Positions 26,698 through 36,889 of a stretch of 64,000 nucleotides of DNA are shown here, one piece after another. A program made the translations under genes and the position numbers. Origin of the DNA: Phycicoccus sp. HDW14 (GTDB lineage: Bacteria; Actinomycetota; Actinomycetes; Actinomycetales; Dermatophilaceae); assembly GCF_011383005.1 (NCBI RefSeq), contig NZ_CP049935.1, positions 992,001 through 1,056,000 of the forward strand. Reading direction: 5' to 3'. Numbering within the stretch: position 1 is the first letter of the stretch; each line of letters opens with the position of its first letter. The notes under the pieces were generated by a model. It made no database searches. It was not told the origin of the DNA and saw nothing but the letters and a program-made list of their open reading frames with translations.

Positions 26698-27546
26698 TCA
26701 CCCGCCGTCGCGGGAGGCGTAGAGGTAGCACTGCTGGACGAAGTCCCCGACCTCGCGGCGGCGGACCGTGAACCCATGGTCCGCGAGCCAGGAGGTGACG
26801 AACTCGAGGGAGCGCCCCCAGTCGGTGCCGAGGAAGTCGTGGCAGGAGATCGTCAGGTGGTGCACTCGCGCGGCCATGGACTCCATGCCGCGCAGGGCGT
26901 CCCGCTCGGCACCTTCGATGTTCATCTTGACCCAGTCGACGTGCTCGATCCCGCGCTCGGCGCACAGGGCGTCGATGGTGTCCATCGCCACGGCCTCACC
27001 CCGCTCGCCGAAGACGTTCCCGGCGACCCAGTGGGTGTCGTCCGAGATGCGCGCCGTCCCGGCCTCGGCGCCCACGGCCAGACGGATCGGCTCGACGTGG
27101 GTCCATCCGTTGCGCGCGACCAGGTCCGCGAGCGATGCGTACGGCGTCCCCGCGGCCTCCACGGACAGGACCCGCCCCGTGGGACCCACCATGTCGGCGA
27201 GGTAGAGCGTCTCGCCGCCGTGTCCGGCCCCGATGTCCAGGACGACATCGCCCGGTCCGGGGCGGTAGTCGCTCCAGAGCAGGTCCTCCATGCCGTAGTA
27301 GAAGCCTTGCGTCGCCCAGCCCTGGGCGTCTTTCCAGCGTCCGGGGTCGGCGACGCGACCCTCCGGCCAGTGGTAGTGCCAGCGCTGCTCTCGCGGGGAC
27401 CAACGGGTGGTGGTCGGCCGCCGAGCACGCAGGGAGTCGACCGCGCTTCGTGCGATCCCGTACCCCAGCCTGACCACGTCGCGGCTGAGGCGGTGTCCTG
27501 CAACCCTCTTCACTCGCGAACGCAGCGTCGTGGTGTCCTGGTCCAT
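26698..27546 (-). CDS. FkbM family SAM-dependent methyltransferase
   Basis: The 282-residue protein has the Rossmann methyltransferase signature [17 protein letters not shown] (about residues 93-109), the second motif VLSVEA, and the FkbM-type acidic segment MDTIDALC followed by [14 protein letters not shown]. Such enzymes O-methylate sugars or small acceptors. The N-terminal 80 residues are basic and unassigned. An upstream in-frame GTG at 27555 exists, but TAGGGT ends 7 bases before the ATG at 27546, favouring that start. Location between lipB and lipA is odd, and base composition looks slightly less biased than its neighbours, suggesting later insertion. Confidence 0.85.
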   Translation of the reverse strand: MDQDTTTLRSRVKRVAGHRLSRDVVRLGYGIARSAVDSLRARRPTTTRWSPREQRWHYHWPEGRVADPGRWKDAQGWATQGFYYGMEDLLWSDYRPGPGDVVLDIGAGHGGETLYLADMVGPTGRVLSVEAAGTPYASLADLVARNGWTHVEPIRLAVGAEAGTARISDDTHWVAGNVFGERGEAVAMDTIDALCAERGIEHVDWVKMNIEGAERDALRGMESMAARVHHLTISCHDFLGTDWGRSLEFVTSWLADHGFTVRRREVGDFVQQCYLYASRDGG

Positions 27547-27553
27547 GTCGGCC

Positions 27554-27559
27554 ACCCTA
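27554..27559 (-). promoter_or_regulatory. -10 element (TAGGGT) for the FkbM methyltransferase gene
   Basis: TAGGGT on the minus strand ends 7 bases before ATG 27546, which both suggests a leaderless transcript and decides the start codon. Confidence 0.55.
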
Positions 27560-27623
27560 ACGAGTGGGGAGGCGTCGGCCGGAGCGAACGGTGGCGCGCC
27601 GGTGCGGACCTCGGGCGCCGACC

Positions 27624-28256
27624 TCAGCCGAGGACGTCGGCGAGGTGCTTCTCGGCGTAGGGCAGCACGTCCTGCACCGAGATGGCCCGATCGGCCTCGC
27701 GGGTCAGCGAGGAGACCCCGGCGTCGGCGATGCCGCAGGGGATGATCGCGTCGGCCCAGCCGAGGTCGGCGTCGCAGTTGAGGGCGAAGCCGTGCATCGT
27801 CACGCGCCGGCTGACGCGCACCCCGATGGCGCCGAGCTTGCGGTCGGGACCGCGCTCGTCGGCGAGCACCCAGACGCCGCTGCGGCCCTCGACCCGCACC
27901 ACCTCGACGCCGAAGTCGGCGCAGGTGCGGATCATCACCTCCTCGAGCCGGCGCACGTGGGCGACGACGTCGATGGGCACCTCGCGCAGCCGGACGATCG
28001 GGTAGCCGACGAGCTGGCCGAGGCCGTGCCAGGTGATCTTGCCGCCGCGGTCGACGTCGATGACGGGGGTGCCGTCCACGGGGCGCTCGTGCGGCTCGGT
28101 GCGCTTGCCGGCGGTGTAGACGGCCGCGTGCTCGAGCAGGAGGGTCGTGTCGTCGAGGGTGCCGTCGACGACCTGGGCGTGGACCTCGCGCTGGGTGGCC
28201 CAGCCGGCCTCGTAGTCGACGAGGTCGGGGGCGAAGCCGAGGTGGACGAAGCGCAT
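27624..28256 (-). CDS. lipB: Lipoyl(octanoyl) transferase
   Basis: LipB transfers octanoate from acyl carrier protein to lipoyl domains, the step before LipA. The 210-residue protein has the conserved [24 protein letters not shown], the catalytic lysine in [10 protein letters not shown] and the catalytic cysteine in [14 protein letters not shown]. Length is typical. ATG 28256 follows TACCGT by 6 bases. It heads a minus-strand train of lipB, the FkbM methyltransferase, lipA and DUF4191. Confidence 0.95.
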   Translation of the reverse strand: MRFVHLGFAPDLVDYEAGWATQREVHAQVVDGTLDDTTLLLEHAAVYTAGKRTEPHERPVDGTPVIDVDRGGKITWHGLGQLVGYPIVRLREVPIDVVAHVRRLEEVMIRTCADFGVEVVRVEGRSGVWVLADERGPDRKLGAIGVRVSRRVTMHGFALNCDADLGWADAIIPCGIADAGVSSLTREADRAISVQDVLPYAEKHLADVLG

Positions 28257-28262
28257 GGACCC

Positions 28263-28268
28263 ACGGTA
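28263..28268 (-). promoter_or_regulatory. -10 element (TACCGT) for lipB
   Basis: TACCGT on the minus strand ends 6 bases before the lipB ATG with no Shine-Dalgarno sequence between. Confidence 0.5.
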
Positions 28269-28313
28269 GCCCCGCTGCTGTCGAGGGTGGTGCGGGCCCG
28301 GTCGGCGCCTCAA

Positions 28314-28319
28314 TAGGGT
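28314..28319 (+). promoter_or_regulatory. -10 element (TAGGGT) for the MMPL transporter gene
   Basis: TAGGGT ends 7 bases before the ATG at 28327 and supports that start over the in-frame GTG at 28318. Confidence 0.55.
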
Positions 28320-28326
28320 GGGGCGC

Positions 28327-30610
28327 ATGAGCGAGCCGGCCGTCGAGCCCGAGTCCTCCACGCCGGATGCCGCGCGCCGCCCGCCACGGGTCATCCTCGG
28401 CGCCGTCGTCGTGCTCCTGCTCTGGCTGGTCGTCGGGGCGGTGGGCGGTGCCGCGCAGGGGAAGCTCTCCGGCGTCCAGTCCAACGACAACTCGACCTTC
28501 CTGCCCGCGCAGGCCGAGTCGACCCTCGTCGCGAACGCCGTCGCCACCTTCAGCGACAGCACCGAGCTGCCCTACCTCGTCGTCGTCCAGAAGAAGGGCG
28601 GGGGCGCCCTCGCCGCCGCCGACCTCGCCGCGGCCACCACCTTCGCGAAGGACGTCCCGGGGCTCGCCCTGCCCGCCCTCGGCGCGGGGAGGACCCTCGG
28701 CGACTACCTCGTCGCGGGCGCCGAGGTGACCCCCATCCCGTCGCAGGACGGGCGGGCGATCCTGCTCTCGGTGCCGCTCGACGGGACCAAGGGCACCGCG
28801 GCCGCGGGGACACCACGCCGCTCGCCGAGGGCGCCGACGCCCTGCGCGCGGCCGTGGACGAGACCCTGGTGCCCGCCGGGCTGGAGGCGTGGGTCGGTGG
28901 GCCCGGCGGGCTCATCGCCGACTTCTCCGCGGCCTTCGCGGGGATCGACGGCATCCTCCTGCTCGTCGCCCTCGTCGTCGTGCTCGTCATCCTGCTCATC
29001 GTCTACCGCAGCCCGATCCTGCCGTTCGCCGTCCTGCTCAGCGCGGTGTTCGGGCTGTCCGCCGCCTCGCTCGTGGTCTACCAGCTGGCGAAGAACGACG
29101 TCATCACGCTGTCCGGCCAGAGCCAGGGCATCCTCTTCATCCTCGTCGTCGGCGCCGCCACCGACTACGCGCTGCTGCTCGTCAGCCGGTTCCGCGAGGC
29201 ACTGCACGACGAGCCGAGCTCGTGGGTCGCCCTCAAGCGGGCCTGGCGCGGCGCGGTCGAGCCGGTCGGCGCCTCGGCGGCGACGGTCATCCTCGGGCTG
29301 CTGTGCCTGCTGCTCGCCGACCTGCAGAGCACGTCCGGGCTGGGGCCGGTCGGCGCGCTGGGCATCGCCGGGGCCCTGCTGGCCTCGCTGACCTTCCTGC
29401 CCGCCGTGCTGCTCCTGTTCGGGCGCAAGGTGTTCTGGCCGTTCGCCCCGAAGATCGACCACCGCCACGCCGAGGACGTCGTCGGCACGACCCAAGGCAT
29501 CTGGGGGCGGGTCGCGAACCTCGTCGGGACGCACCCGCGGCGCGTCTGGGCGCTCACCCTCGTCGGCCTGCTGGCCGCTGCCGCGTTCGTCCCGTCGTTC
29601 AAGGCCGACGGCGCGTCCATCGACGAGACCTTCCTCACCGACGTCGACTCGATCACCGCGCAGAAGGTCATCGAGGAGCACTTCGCCGCCGGCGCGGCCC
29701 AGCCGCTGCAGGTCGTCGTCCCGGAGGCCGACGGCGCCGCCGCCCTCGCGGTGGTCGAGGCCGACCGGGGGATCGAGAGTGCCTACCTCGGGCTGGTGCC
29801 CCCGCAGCCCGGTCAGCCCTCGGTACCCCGAAGGTCGTCGACGGCACCGTCCTCGTGCAGGCGACGACGAAGGACGCCGCCGACAGCGCAGGGGCCGAGC
29901 ACACGGTCGAGCGGCTCCGCAGCGCCCTCGACGACGTGAGCACCGACGCGCTGGTCGGCGGCAGCGCGGCGACCAACCTCGACGTCCTCGACGCCAGCTC
30001 GCGCGACCTCAAGGTCATCGTGCCGACCATCCTCGTCGTCATCTTCGTCGTGCTCTCCCTGCTGCTGCGCTCGCTGCTGGCACCCCTCGTGCTCGTGGCG
30101 GCCAACGTCGTCTCGTTCGCGGCGACCATCGGCATCTCGGCCCTCGTGTTCGACCACGTGCTGGGGTTCAACGGCGGCGACCCGGCGATCCCGTTGTACG
30201 GCTTCGTGTTCCTCGTGGCGCTGGGCATCGACTACTCGATCTTCCTCATGACGAGGGTGCGCGAGGAGTCGCTGGTGCGCGGGACACGGACGGGCGTGCT
30301 CGTCGGGCTGGCCGTCACGGGAGGGGTGATCACGAGCGCGGGCATCGTCCTCGCCTCGACCTTCTCGGCGCTGGCCGTGCTTCCCATCCAGTTCCTCGTG
30401 CAGATCGCCTTCATCGTCGGGTTCGGCGTGCTGCTCGACACCTTCGTCGTCCGCTCGCTGCTCGTCCCCGCGGTGGCGCACGACCTCGGCCGGCGGGTCT
30501 GGTGGCCCAGCCGACTGGTGGCGGACGGCGGCGGCTCCGGGCCCGGGCACCACGCCGCCGGCGTGCACCCACCCGCCGAGGAACCCGGTGACGCAGGTCG
30601 GCCCGCGTGA
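28327..30610 (+). CDS. MMPL family RND-type membrane transporter; frame broken twice
   Basis: The restored protein has about 761 residues and the usual duplicated layout: a membrane helix, an external loop, five helices containing [16 protein letters not shown], then a second loop and helix set containing [18 protein letters not shown]. Two breaks are seen, at the G run 28806-28809 and near the C run 29799-29803; one added base at each gives [12 protein letters not shown] and [12 protein letters not shown] joins. MMPL proteins export lipids or siderophores in mycobacteria; the cargo here is unknown. The stop overlaps the GTG of the oxidoreductase gene (GTGA). Confidence 0.88.
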
Positions 30611-31640
30611 CGCGGGTCGGGCTCGCGGGGTACGGGTTCGCTGGCCGCGACATCCACGCCCGCTGGATGCGCGAGGCCGGCCTCGACGTGGTCGCGGTGT
30701 CGACGCGCGACGACCAGCGCTCTGCCGCAGCACGTTCCGACCTGCCCGGAGTCGAGGTGGTGGCGGGCCTCGACGAGCTCCTGGCCGTCGACGACCTCGA
30801 CCTCGTCGTGCTCGCCACGCCGAGCGGCGGGCACGCGGCGCAGGTGCGGCAGGTCCTAGACACCGGGGTGCCGTGCGTCGTCGACAAGCCGCTGGCCGTC
30901 GACTCCGCGTCGGCCGCCGAGGTGGTCCGGCACGCGGAGGCGGTCGGGGTCCCGCTCACCGTCTTCCAGAACCGGCGGTACGACCCGTCGGCGGTGACGC
31001 TGCGCGGCGTCGTGGCCGCCGGGCTCGTCGGGCAGCCGTTCCGGTTCGAGATGCGCTGGGAGCGATGGCGGCCGGTGCCCAAGGACCGCTGGCGCGAGAA
31101 CGCGCCGGCGGCCGAGGGCGGTGGCCTGCTCCTCGACCTGCACAGCCACCTCGTCGACGCGGCCGTGACGATGTTCGGCCGGGTCGAGCGGGTGGCTGCC
31201 ACCCTCGCCTCCCGCACGACGGTCGCCGAGGACGACGCGTTCGTCCTCGCGACGCACACCTCGGGCGTCGTCTCGCACCTGTCCGCCACCTCGGTCGCGG
31301 CCGCACCCGGGCCGCGCGTCAGGCTGCTCGGACGGGAGGGCGCCTACGTGCTCGCCGACTTCGAGGGGAGGAGCACCCGTGGTCGGGCCAGGCGGACCTC
31401 GACGAGGACCACTGCGGCTGGCTGTACCGGGGCGCCGGGCCCGAGGCCGTACCGCGGGCCGTCGATGTCTCGCAGGCCGACCTCTACCGCGCGGTGGCGG
31501 CCGCGCTCGACGCCCCGGACCGGCAGGCCGCGATGCCCGTCGACCCCTGGGACGCCGTGCACACCCTGGCCGTCATCGACGCCGCGCGCGTGTCGGCCCG
31601 CGAGGGGCGGGTCGTCGAGGTGGTCACTCCCGCGCGCTGA
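30607..31640 (+). CDS. Gfo/Idh/MocA family NAD(P)-dependent oxidoreductase; frame broken
   Basis: The N-terminal Rossmann motif VGLAGYGFAGRDIHARW starts at residue 3, followed by VVLATPSGGHAAQV and the family's DKPLAVD (about residue 95). The C-terminal domain includes LLLDLHSHLVDAA with the conserved histidines. A break at the G run 31365-31368 is repaired by one base, restoring EEHPWSGQADL and 344 residues. Family members oxidise sugars or inositol. Start overlap with the transporter stop suggests co-expression; no substrate link is evident. Confidence 0.88.
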
Positions 31641-31652
31641 GCCCGATCCGGT

Positions 31653-32386
31653 TCAGGGAGAGGGCAGCCGGCGGGGCTCTATCCGCTCCTCACGGACGCC
31701 GTCGCCGTCGCGCGTCACGACGTAGGCGCCCTTGCCGTCGGTCTCGGACACCGCCTCGACGAGCTCGGCCCCGCGGTAGACGAGCCCGACGCCGTCGTCG
31801 GTGCAGTGCGTCTCGGGCAGGGTGCCGTCGGCGACGAGGCGGTGCACGAGGGGGCGGCGGCGCTCCTCGGAGTCGTAGTGGACGCCGTTGCCGTACGGCA
31901 GGAGGCCGAGGCCGTTGGTGACCGCTCGCAGCTGCGGGCCGAAGGAGTCGGTGGTGCCGCCGACGTACCAGCAGATCGACCCGGCCGAGACACCCGAGAG
32001 GACCACACCGGCCTCCCACGCGGCCCGAAACGCCGGGCGCAGGTCGTGGACGTCCCACACCGCGAGCAGGTTGGCCACCGAGCCGCCGTTGACCCACACG
32101 ACGTCCTGGTCGAGCAGGTGGCCGGCGACGTCGTCGAGGTTGGGCATCGGGAACAGGGACAGGACGGTCGTGTCGAAGCCGGCGACCCGGCCCGCCTCGA
32201 GCGCGCGGAACGAGAAGGACTCCGGGTCACCGGAGGCCGTCCCCACGACGGTCACCCGGGGTCGGCGGCCGTGGGCCCCGGAGAGCTCGACCCCGTGGTG
32301 CACGAGGGCGTCGAACTCCAGCCAGGTGCGGTGGGCCGGGCGGTAGCCCCGGAGGTGGCGAGGATGGTCGGCTGGTCGGTCGTCAC
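31653..32386 (-). CDS. Peptidase E (S51 dipeptidase E family); frame broken near the start
   Basis: The protein has the S51 nucleophile loop SGVSAGSICW, the preceding WVNGGSVANLL segment and HCTDDGVGLVY, typical of peptidase E-like enzymes that cleave Asp-X dipeptides. The first 12 codons lie in another frame; one base added at the C run 32347-32350 (GG on the coding strand) restores ILATSGGYRPAHRTWLEFDALV and 244 residues. GTG 32386 is placed 7 bases after a TAGGGT box; an in-frame GTG at 32395 overlaps that box. It is the second S51-fold protein in the window and is divergent from the kinase gene. Confidence 0.87.
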
Positions 32387-32393
32387 GTCGGTC

Positions 32394-32399
32394 ACCCTA
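32394..32399 (-). promoter_or_regulatory. -10 element (TAGGGT) for the peptidase E gene
   Basis: TAGGGT on the minus strand ends 7 bases before GTG 32386, which decides the start. Confidence 0.55.
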
Positions 32400-32456
32400 C
32401 GAGGGGGCTGTGGAAAACCTCGCGGCCGTTCCGGTCGCCCGGGGCACGGTGGGGGC

Positions 32457-34078
32457 ATGGAGACGACGAGCCCGCCGCAGGTCCCCGGGGTCGAGCTCGG
32501 CGCGCTGCTGGGCCGCGGCGGTGGGGGCGAGGTCTGGGAGGGCGTGCTGCTCGAAGGGTCGCGGCCGGTGGCGGTCAAGGTCACCGGGGCCGATGCCGAG
32601 GCGGCCGAGGCCGCGGTGCGCGAGGCGTCGGTCGCGGCTCGCGTGGCCGCCGAGCACGTGCTCGGCGTGCTGGCCTGCACGGCCCTGCCCGACGGCCGGG
32701 TCGCCCTCGTCATGCCGCTGATGCGCGGTGGCAGCCTCGCCGCCCTCGTGCGGGCGCGCGGCCACCTCGGCCCGGGCGAGGTGGTCACCGTGCTCGCCCC
32801 GCTGGCCGGCGCCCTCGGACGGCTGCACGCGGCGGGCGTCGTGCACGGCGACGTCTCGCCCGGCAACGTGCTGCTCGACCTCGACGGCCGCCCGGTGCTC
32901 GCCGACCTCGGCGTCGGTCGGGTGCTGGGGGAGGCGCCCGCAGCCGTCTGGGGCACGCCGGGCCACCTCGCCCCCGAGGTGCTCATGGGCGCCGAGCCCT
33001 CGCCCGCGTCCGACGTCTACGCGCTGGGGGCCCTGGGCTGGCTGTGCCTCGCGGGCGAGGTGCCCGGGGCGCCGGGGCTGCGGCCGGGCCTGGCGTCGGT
33101 GTGCCGGGCCGGTTCGGGGTCCGAGGCGCTGGTCGCCGCCGTCGAGGCCGCCGTGCACCCCCGGGCCGACGAGCGGCCCGGCGCCGACGAGCTGGCCTGG
33201 CTGTTCTTCGGGGCGGCCGAGCCCGAGCCGCTGCACCTCGTCGCCGGCGACGACGACGTCAGCGCGGTCACCTACCGGCTGCGGGCGGCGGCGGGGCGGG
33301 CGCCGGGTCCACCGGGGGCCGAGGCGTCGGGTGCGCAGGCTCCGGCCCGGGGCGGCACCGGTCGCGCGCCGCGGCAGGGTCGTCGGGGCCGGGGGTCGCG
33401 CGGCGCGGCGCGGCGACGGTGCGCACGTGGGGCGGCCGGGTGGCCTCGCGGTGGGGCGCGCTGGTGCGTCGCGTGCGGGGCGGTCGTCGCGTCCGACGGG
33501 GCCGCCAGGTCCGCCGGGGGCCGGTGCTGGCCGCCGTCGTGATGGCGGTGGTGCTCGGGCTCCTCGGTGTCCTGGCCTCCACCGCGCTGCGCGACGGCCC
33601 GGCGCGGGCGGCCACTCCGCCGCACCCCGAGCCGTCGACCTCCTCCGCGGCCCGGGTGCCCACGACCCCTGCGGACCCCCGGGCCGACCGGCGCGCCCCC
33701 GTCGACCGCGGAGCGCACCTCCTCGAGGTGCTCGCCGACGCCCGGGCCAGCGCCTACCGCGAGGCCGACCCGGCCCAGCTCGTCGGCGCCGAGGTGCGCG
33801 AGGGAGCGCTGTGGTCCCGGGACCGGGCGGCGGTGGCGCAGCTGCGCGCCGGCGGCCTGCGCTACGTCGGGCTGCGGTACGTCGTCAACGGCGTGACGAC
33901 GCTCGAGGCGGGCCCTCGGACGGCGGTGCTGCGGGCGCGGGTCGGCACGGGCGCCTACCGCGTCGTCGGGTCCGGGCCGGCGGCTGCCCACCCGGCCGAC
34001 CCCGGTGAGGTCGTGCTCGTCGACCTCGCCCTCACGACCGACGGCTGGCGGGTCGCGGAGATCCGGGCCGTGGCGTGA
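32457..34078 (+). CDS. Membrane Ser/Thr protein kinase-like protein; frame broken in the linker
   Basis: The first 280 codons encode a protein kinase domain: LGRGGGGEVWEG glycine loop, VAVKV lysine, catalytic loop HGDVSPGN, ADLGVG in place of DFG, and GTPGHLAPE. The catalytic Asp and Asn are kept but the usual HRD Arg and DFG Phe are changed. A Pro/Ala/Arg-rich linker, one membrane helix (from about 33530, VMAVVLGLLGVLAS) and an extracellular domain of about 145 residues follow in the next frame. One base lost between about 33310 and 33405 joins them into about 540 residues. The external domain has no motif I recognise. Confidence 0.82.
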
Positions 34079-34183
34079 GCCACGCGCCGACCCGTGCCCC
34101 GACGCGGCAGGAGCAGACTGGATGGGCGACCCGAGTGCTGACGCTCGGGGGCCTCTCCCGCCTCGAGGAGGTGGTCCGGAACG

Positions 34184-36889
34184 GTGCGACACCGCCAGGT
34201 GCGCGATGCGGCCCGGCCCCGTCCCGTGGCCGATGCCGGCCGGCCGTACTGGTCGCAGGAGGTCGAGGAGGTCCTCGGCTCCGTCCGCAGCAGCCCGGCC
34301 GGTCTCACCGATGCCGAAGCGGTCACCCGCACCCCCGCTCCGGACCCGCGCGCGGGCCCCCACCGGGCGCGGGACGCGTCGCGCGAGCTGCTGCGACAGT
34401 TCGCCCAGCCGGTCGTCCTCGTGCTGCTCGTCGCCACCGCCCTCTCGCTGGTGCTCGGCGACCGTGTGGACGCCGTGATCATCGCGGCCATCGTGCTCCT
34501 CAGCGGGCTGCTGGGCTTCAGCCAGGAGCACCGCGCCGCCGTCACCGTGGCCCGGCTGCTCGACCAGGTCCGGGTGCTCGTCGAGGTGCGTCGCTCGGGA
34601 CGCGTGGTCTCGGTGCCGCCGCCGGCCGTCGTCTCCGGCGACGTCGTGGTCCTGCGCGCCGGCGACATCGTGCCCTGCGACTGCCGCCTCCTCGCGGCCG
34701 AGGCGCTGCAGGTGGACCAGTCGGCCCTCACGGGGGAGTCCTCGCCACGGCACAAGCACCCCGACCCGGCACCGGTGGACGCCCCGCTCGGGGACCGGCA
34801 CAGCGTGCTGCTGCAGGGCAGCCACGTGGTCAGCGGTCGTGGCGAGGCCGTGGCGGTGGTCACCGGCGGGCGCACCGAGCTGGGTCGGATGTCGAGGAGC
34901 CTGACCGAGCACGCCACCCCGACCGGCTTCGAGCAGGGCAGCACCCGGCTGGGTCTGCTGCTGGCCCGGGTGACCTCCGGGCTGACGGTGGTCATCCTCG
35001 TCGTCAACGTGGCCCTCGGACGCCCCCCGGTGGATGCCGTGCTCTTCTCCCTCGCCCTGGCCGTCGGGGTGACGCCGCAGATGCTGCCGGCCATCATCGC
35101 CGTGTCCCTGTCGACCGGAGCGCGGCGGATGGCGCGGGCCAAGGTCATCGTGCGCCGGCTGGACGCCATCGAGGACCTCGGCAGCATGGACGTGCTCTGC
35201 ACCGACAAGACCGGCACCCTCACCACGGGGGTGCTGACCCTGACGGCCACCCTCGGACCCGACGGACGGCACAGCGACCTCGTGGCCGGGCGCTCGGCCC
35301 TCAACGCCGCCCTGCAGACCGGCTTCGCCAACCCGCTCGACGACGCGGTGCTGGCCGCCGTGCCGGCACCCGGCGGGTGGCACGCCCTCGACGAGGTGCC
35401 CTTCGACTTCGAGCGCCGACGCCTGTCGGTGCTGGTCGACGGACCCGGGAGCCGGTTGCTCGTCACCAAGGGCGCCTGGACGAACGTGCTCGGGGTGTGC
35501 GGCTCGGTCCGTGCCCCCGGCGGCGGGTCACTGCCCCTGGCCGACGCCCGCGACGACCTCGAACGGCAGGTCCGTCAGCTGGGGGAGCAGGGCCTGCGTG
35601 TCCTCGCCGTCGCGGAGCGGCCGATGCCCGGGCGGACCGCGGTCACCGTCGACGACGAGCGGGACCTGACCCTGCTCGGGCTCCTCGTCTTCGCGGACCC
35701 ACCCAAGGACGGACTCGCGGGGACCCTCGCCGACCTGCGGGCCCTCGGGGTGCGGCTGTGCATGCTCACCGGCGACAACCGGCTCGTCGCGGCCCGGGTG
35801 GCCAGGTCGACGGGCACACCGGACCCCGTCGTCCTCGCCGGCACCGAGGTCGAGGCGATGGACGACCACGAGCTGCGCGAACGAGCCGCGTCCGCCGACG
35901 CCTTCGCCGAGCTGACGCCGTCGCAGAAGGAGCGCGTCATCGAGGCGATCCGGGCCGGGGGCTCGGTGGTGGGCTACCTGGGCGACGGCATCAACGACGC
36001 CGGCTCGCTGCACCTCGCGGACGTCGGCATCTCGGTCGACACCGCCGTCGACGTCGCCAAGAGCGCGGCCGCGATGGTGCTGCTCGAGAAGGACCTCGGC
36101 GTCGTCGTCAGCGGGGTGCGGCTGGGCCGGCAGACCTTCACCAACACGCTCAAGTACGTCTACACGACGGTGAGCGCGAACTTCGGCAACACCGCGAGCA
36201 TGGCGGCCGCCTCGGCGTTCCTGCCCTTCCTGCCGCTGCTCCCGCGGCAGATCCTCCTGCTCAACTTCCTCTCCGACCTACCGAGCGTGACCCTGGCCGG
36301 CGACCGCGTCGACGCCGAGGCGGTGCAGCGACCCCGCCGGTGGGACCTGCGCCAGGTGCGCGACTTCATGGTCGTGTTCGGGCTGCTGAGCACCGCGTTC
36401 GACCTGCTGACCTTCGCGCTGCTGCTCCACGTCTTCGACGCGGACGCGACGCTCTTCCGCACCGGCTGGTTCGTCGGCTCGACCCTCACCGAGCTCGCGG
36501 TGCTCTTCGTCCTGCGTACCCGCCGTCCGGCGTGGCGGAGCCACCCGGGCACCCCCCTGGTGCTCACCTCGGTCCTCGTCGCCGCCATCACGGTCGCGCT
36601 GCCCTTTGTGCCCGCACTGCGCCCCGCGCTGGGGCTCGAGCGGCCGTCCCTTGGGCTGGTGCTGGCGCTCGCCGCGGTGACGGGCGGCTACGTCGTCGCC
36701 GCCGAGGTCGTCAAGCGATGGTTCTTCCGCGCCGAGCGCCTCGCCGCGGTGAGCGCGGGGACGGCCACGGCCCGCGACACCCCGCGTCGGCTCGGCTCCG
36801 GCGGCTGCACCACCTGGCCCGCGAGCACGAGCACGTGGTGGGTCAGGCGACGAGCCAGCGGGCCGCCTCGTCGAGGGTGGGGTGGATGA
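34184..36889 (+). CDS. P-type ATPase, Mg2+ importer-like (MgtA/P3B type)
   Basis: The 901-residue protein has the cation-ATPase N-terminus (YWSQEVEEVL), the actuator loop LTGESSP, the phosphorylation site CTDKTGTLTTG preceded by SMDVL, the hinge TGDN and YLGDGINDAGSLHLADVGISVDTAVDVAKS, all as in magnesium-translocating P-type ATPases. About ten membrane helices are visible. GTG 34184 has GAGGAGG about 12 bases upstream, slightly far. The last 40 residues are low-complexity and overlap the epimerase gene on the other strand, so a lost base near the G run at 36758 is possible; the alternative frame gives a charged helical tail ending at 36897. Confidence 0.88.
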   Translation: MRHRQVRDAARPRPVADAGRPYWSQEVEEVLGSVRSSPAGLTDAEAVTRTPAPDPRAGPHRARDASRELLRQFAQPVVLVLLVATALSLVLGDRVDAVIIAAIVLLSGLLGFSQEHRAAVTVARLLDQVRVLVEVRRSGRVVSVPPPAVVSGDVVVLRAGDIVPCDCRLLAAEALQVDQSALTGESSPRHKHPDPAPVDAPLGDRHSVLLQGSHVVSGRGEAVAVVTGGRTELGRMSRSLTEHATPTGFEQGSTRLGLLLARVTSGLTVVILVVNVALGRPPVDAVLFSLALAVGVTPQMLPAIIAVSLSTGARRMARAKVIVRRLDAIEDLGSMDVLCTDKTGTLTTGVLTLTATLGPDGRHSDLVAGRSALNAALQTGFANPLDDAVLAAVPAPGGWHALDEVPFDFERRRLSVLVDGPGSRLLVTKGAWTNVLGVCGSVRAPGGGSLPLADARDDLERQVRQLGEQGLRVLAVAERPMPGRTAVTVDDERDLTLLGLLVFADPPKDGLAGTLADLRALGVRLCMLTGDNRLVAARVARSTGTPDPVVLAGTEVEAMDDHELRERAASADAFAELTPSQKERVIEAIRAGGSVVGYLGDGINDAGSLHLADVGISVDTAVDVAKSAAAMVLLEKDLGVVVSGVRLGRQTFTNTLKYVYTTVSANFGNTASMAAASAFLPFLPLLPRQILLLNFLSDLPSVTLAGDRVDAEAVQRPRRWDLRQVRDFMVVFGLLSTAFDLLTFALLLHVFDADATLFRTGWFVGSTLTELAVLFVLRTRRPAWRSHPGTPLVLTSVLVAAITVALPFVPALRPALGLERPSLGLVLALAAVTGGYVVAAEVVKRWFFRAERLAAVSAGTATARDTPRRLGSGGCTTWPASTSTWWVRRRASGPPRRGWGG

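Noticed and set aside
26698..27546. Genomic island or mobile element around the FkbM gene
   Set aside because: No integrase, transposase, direct repeats or inverted repeats flank it; only the gene order is unusual.
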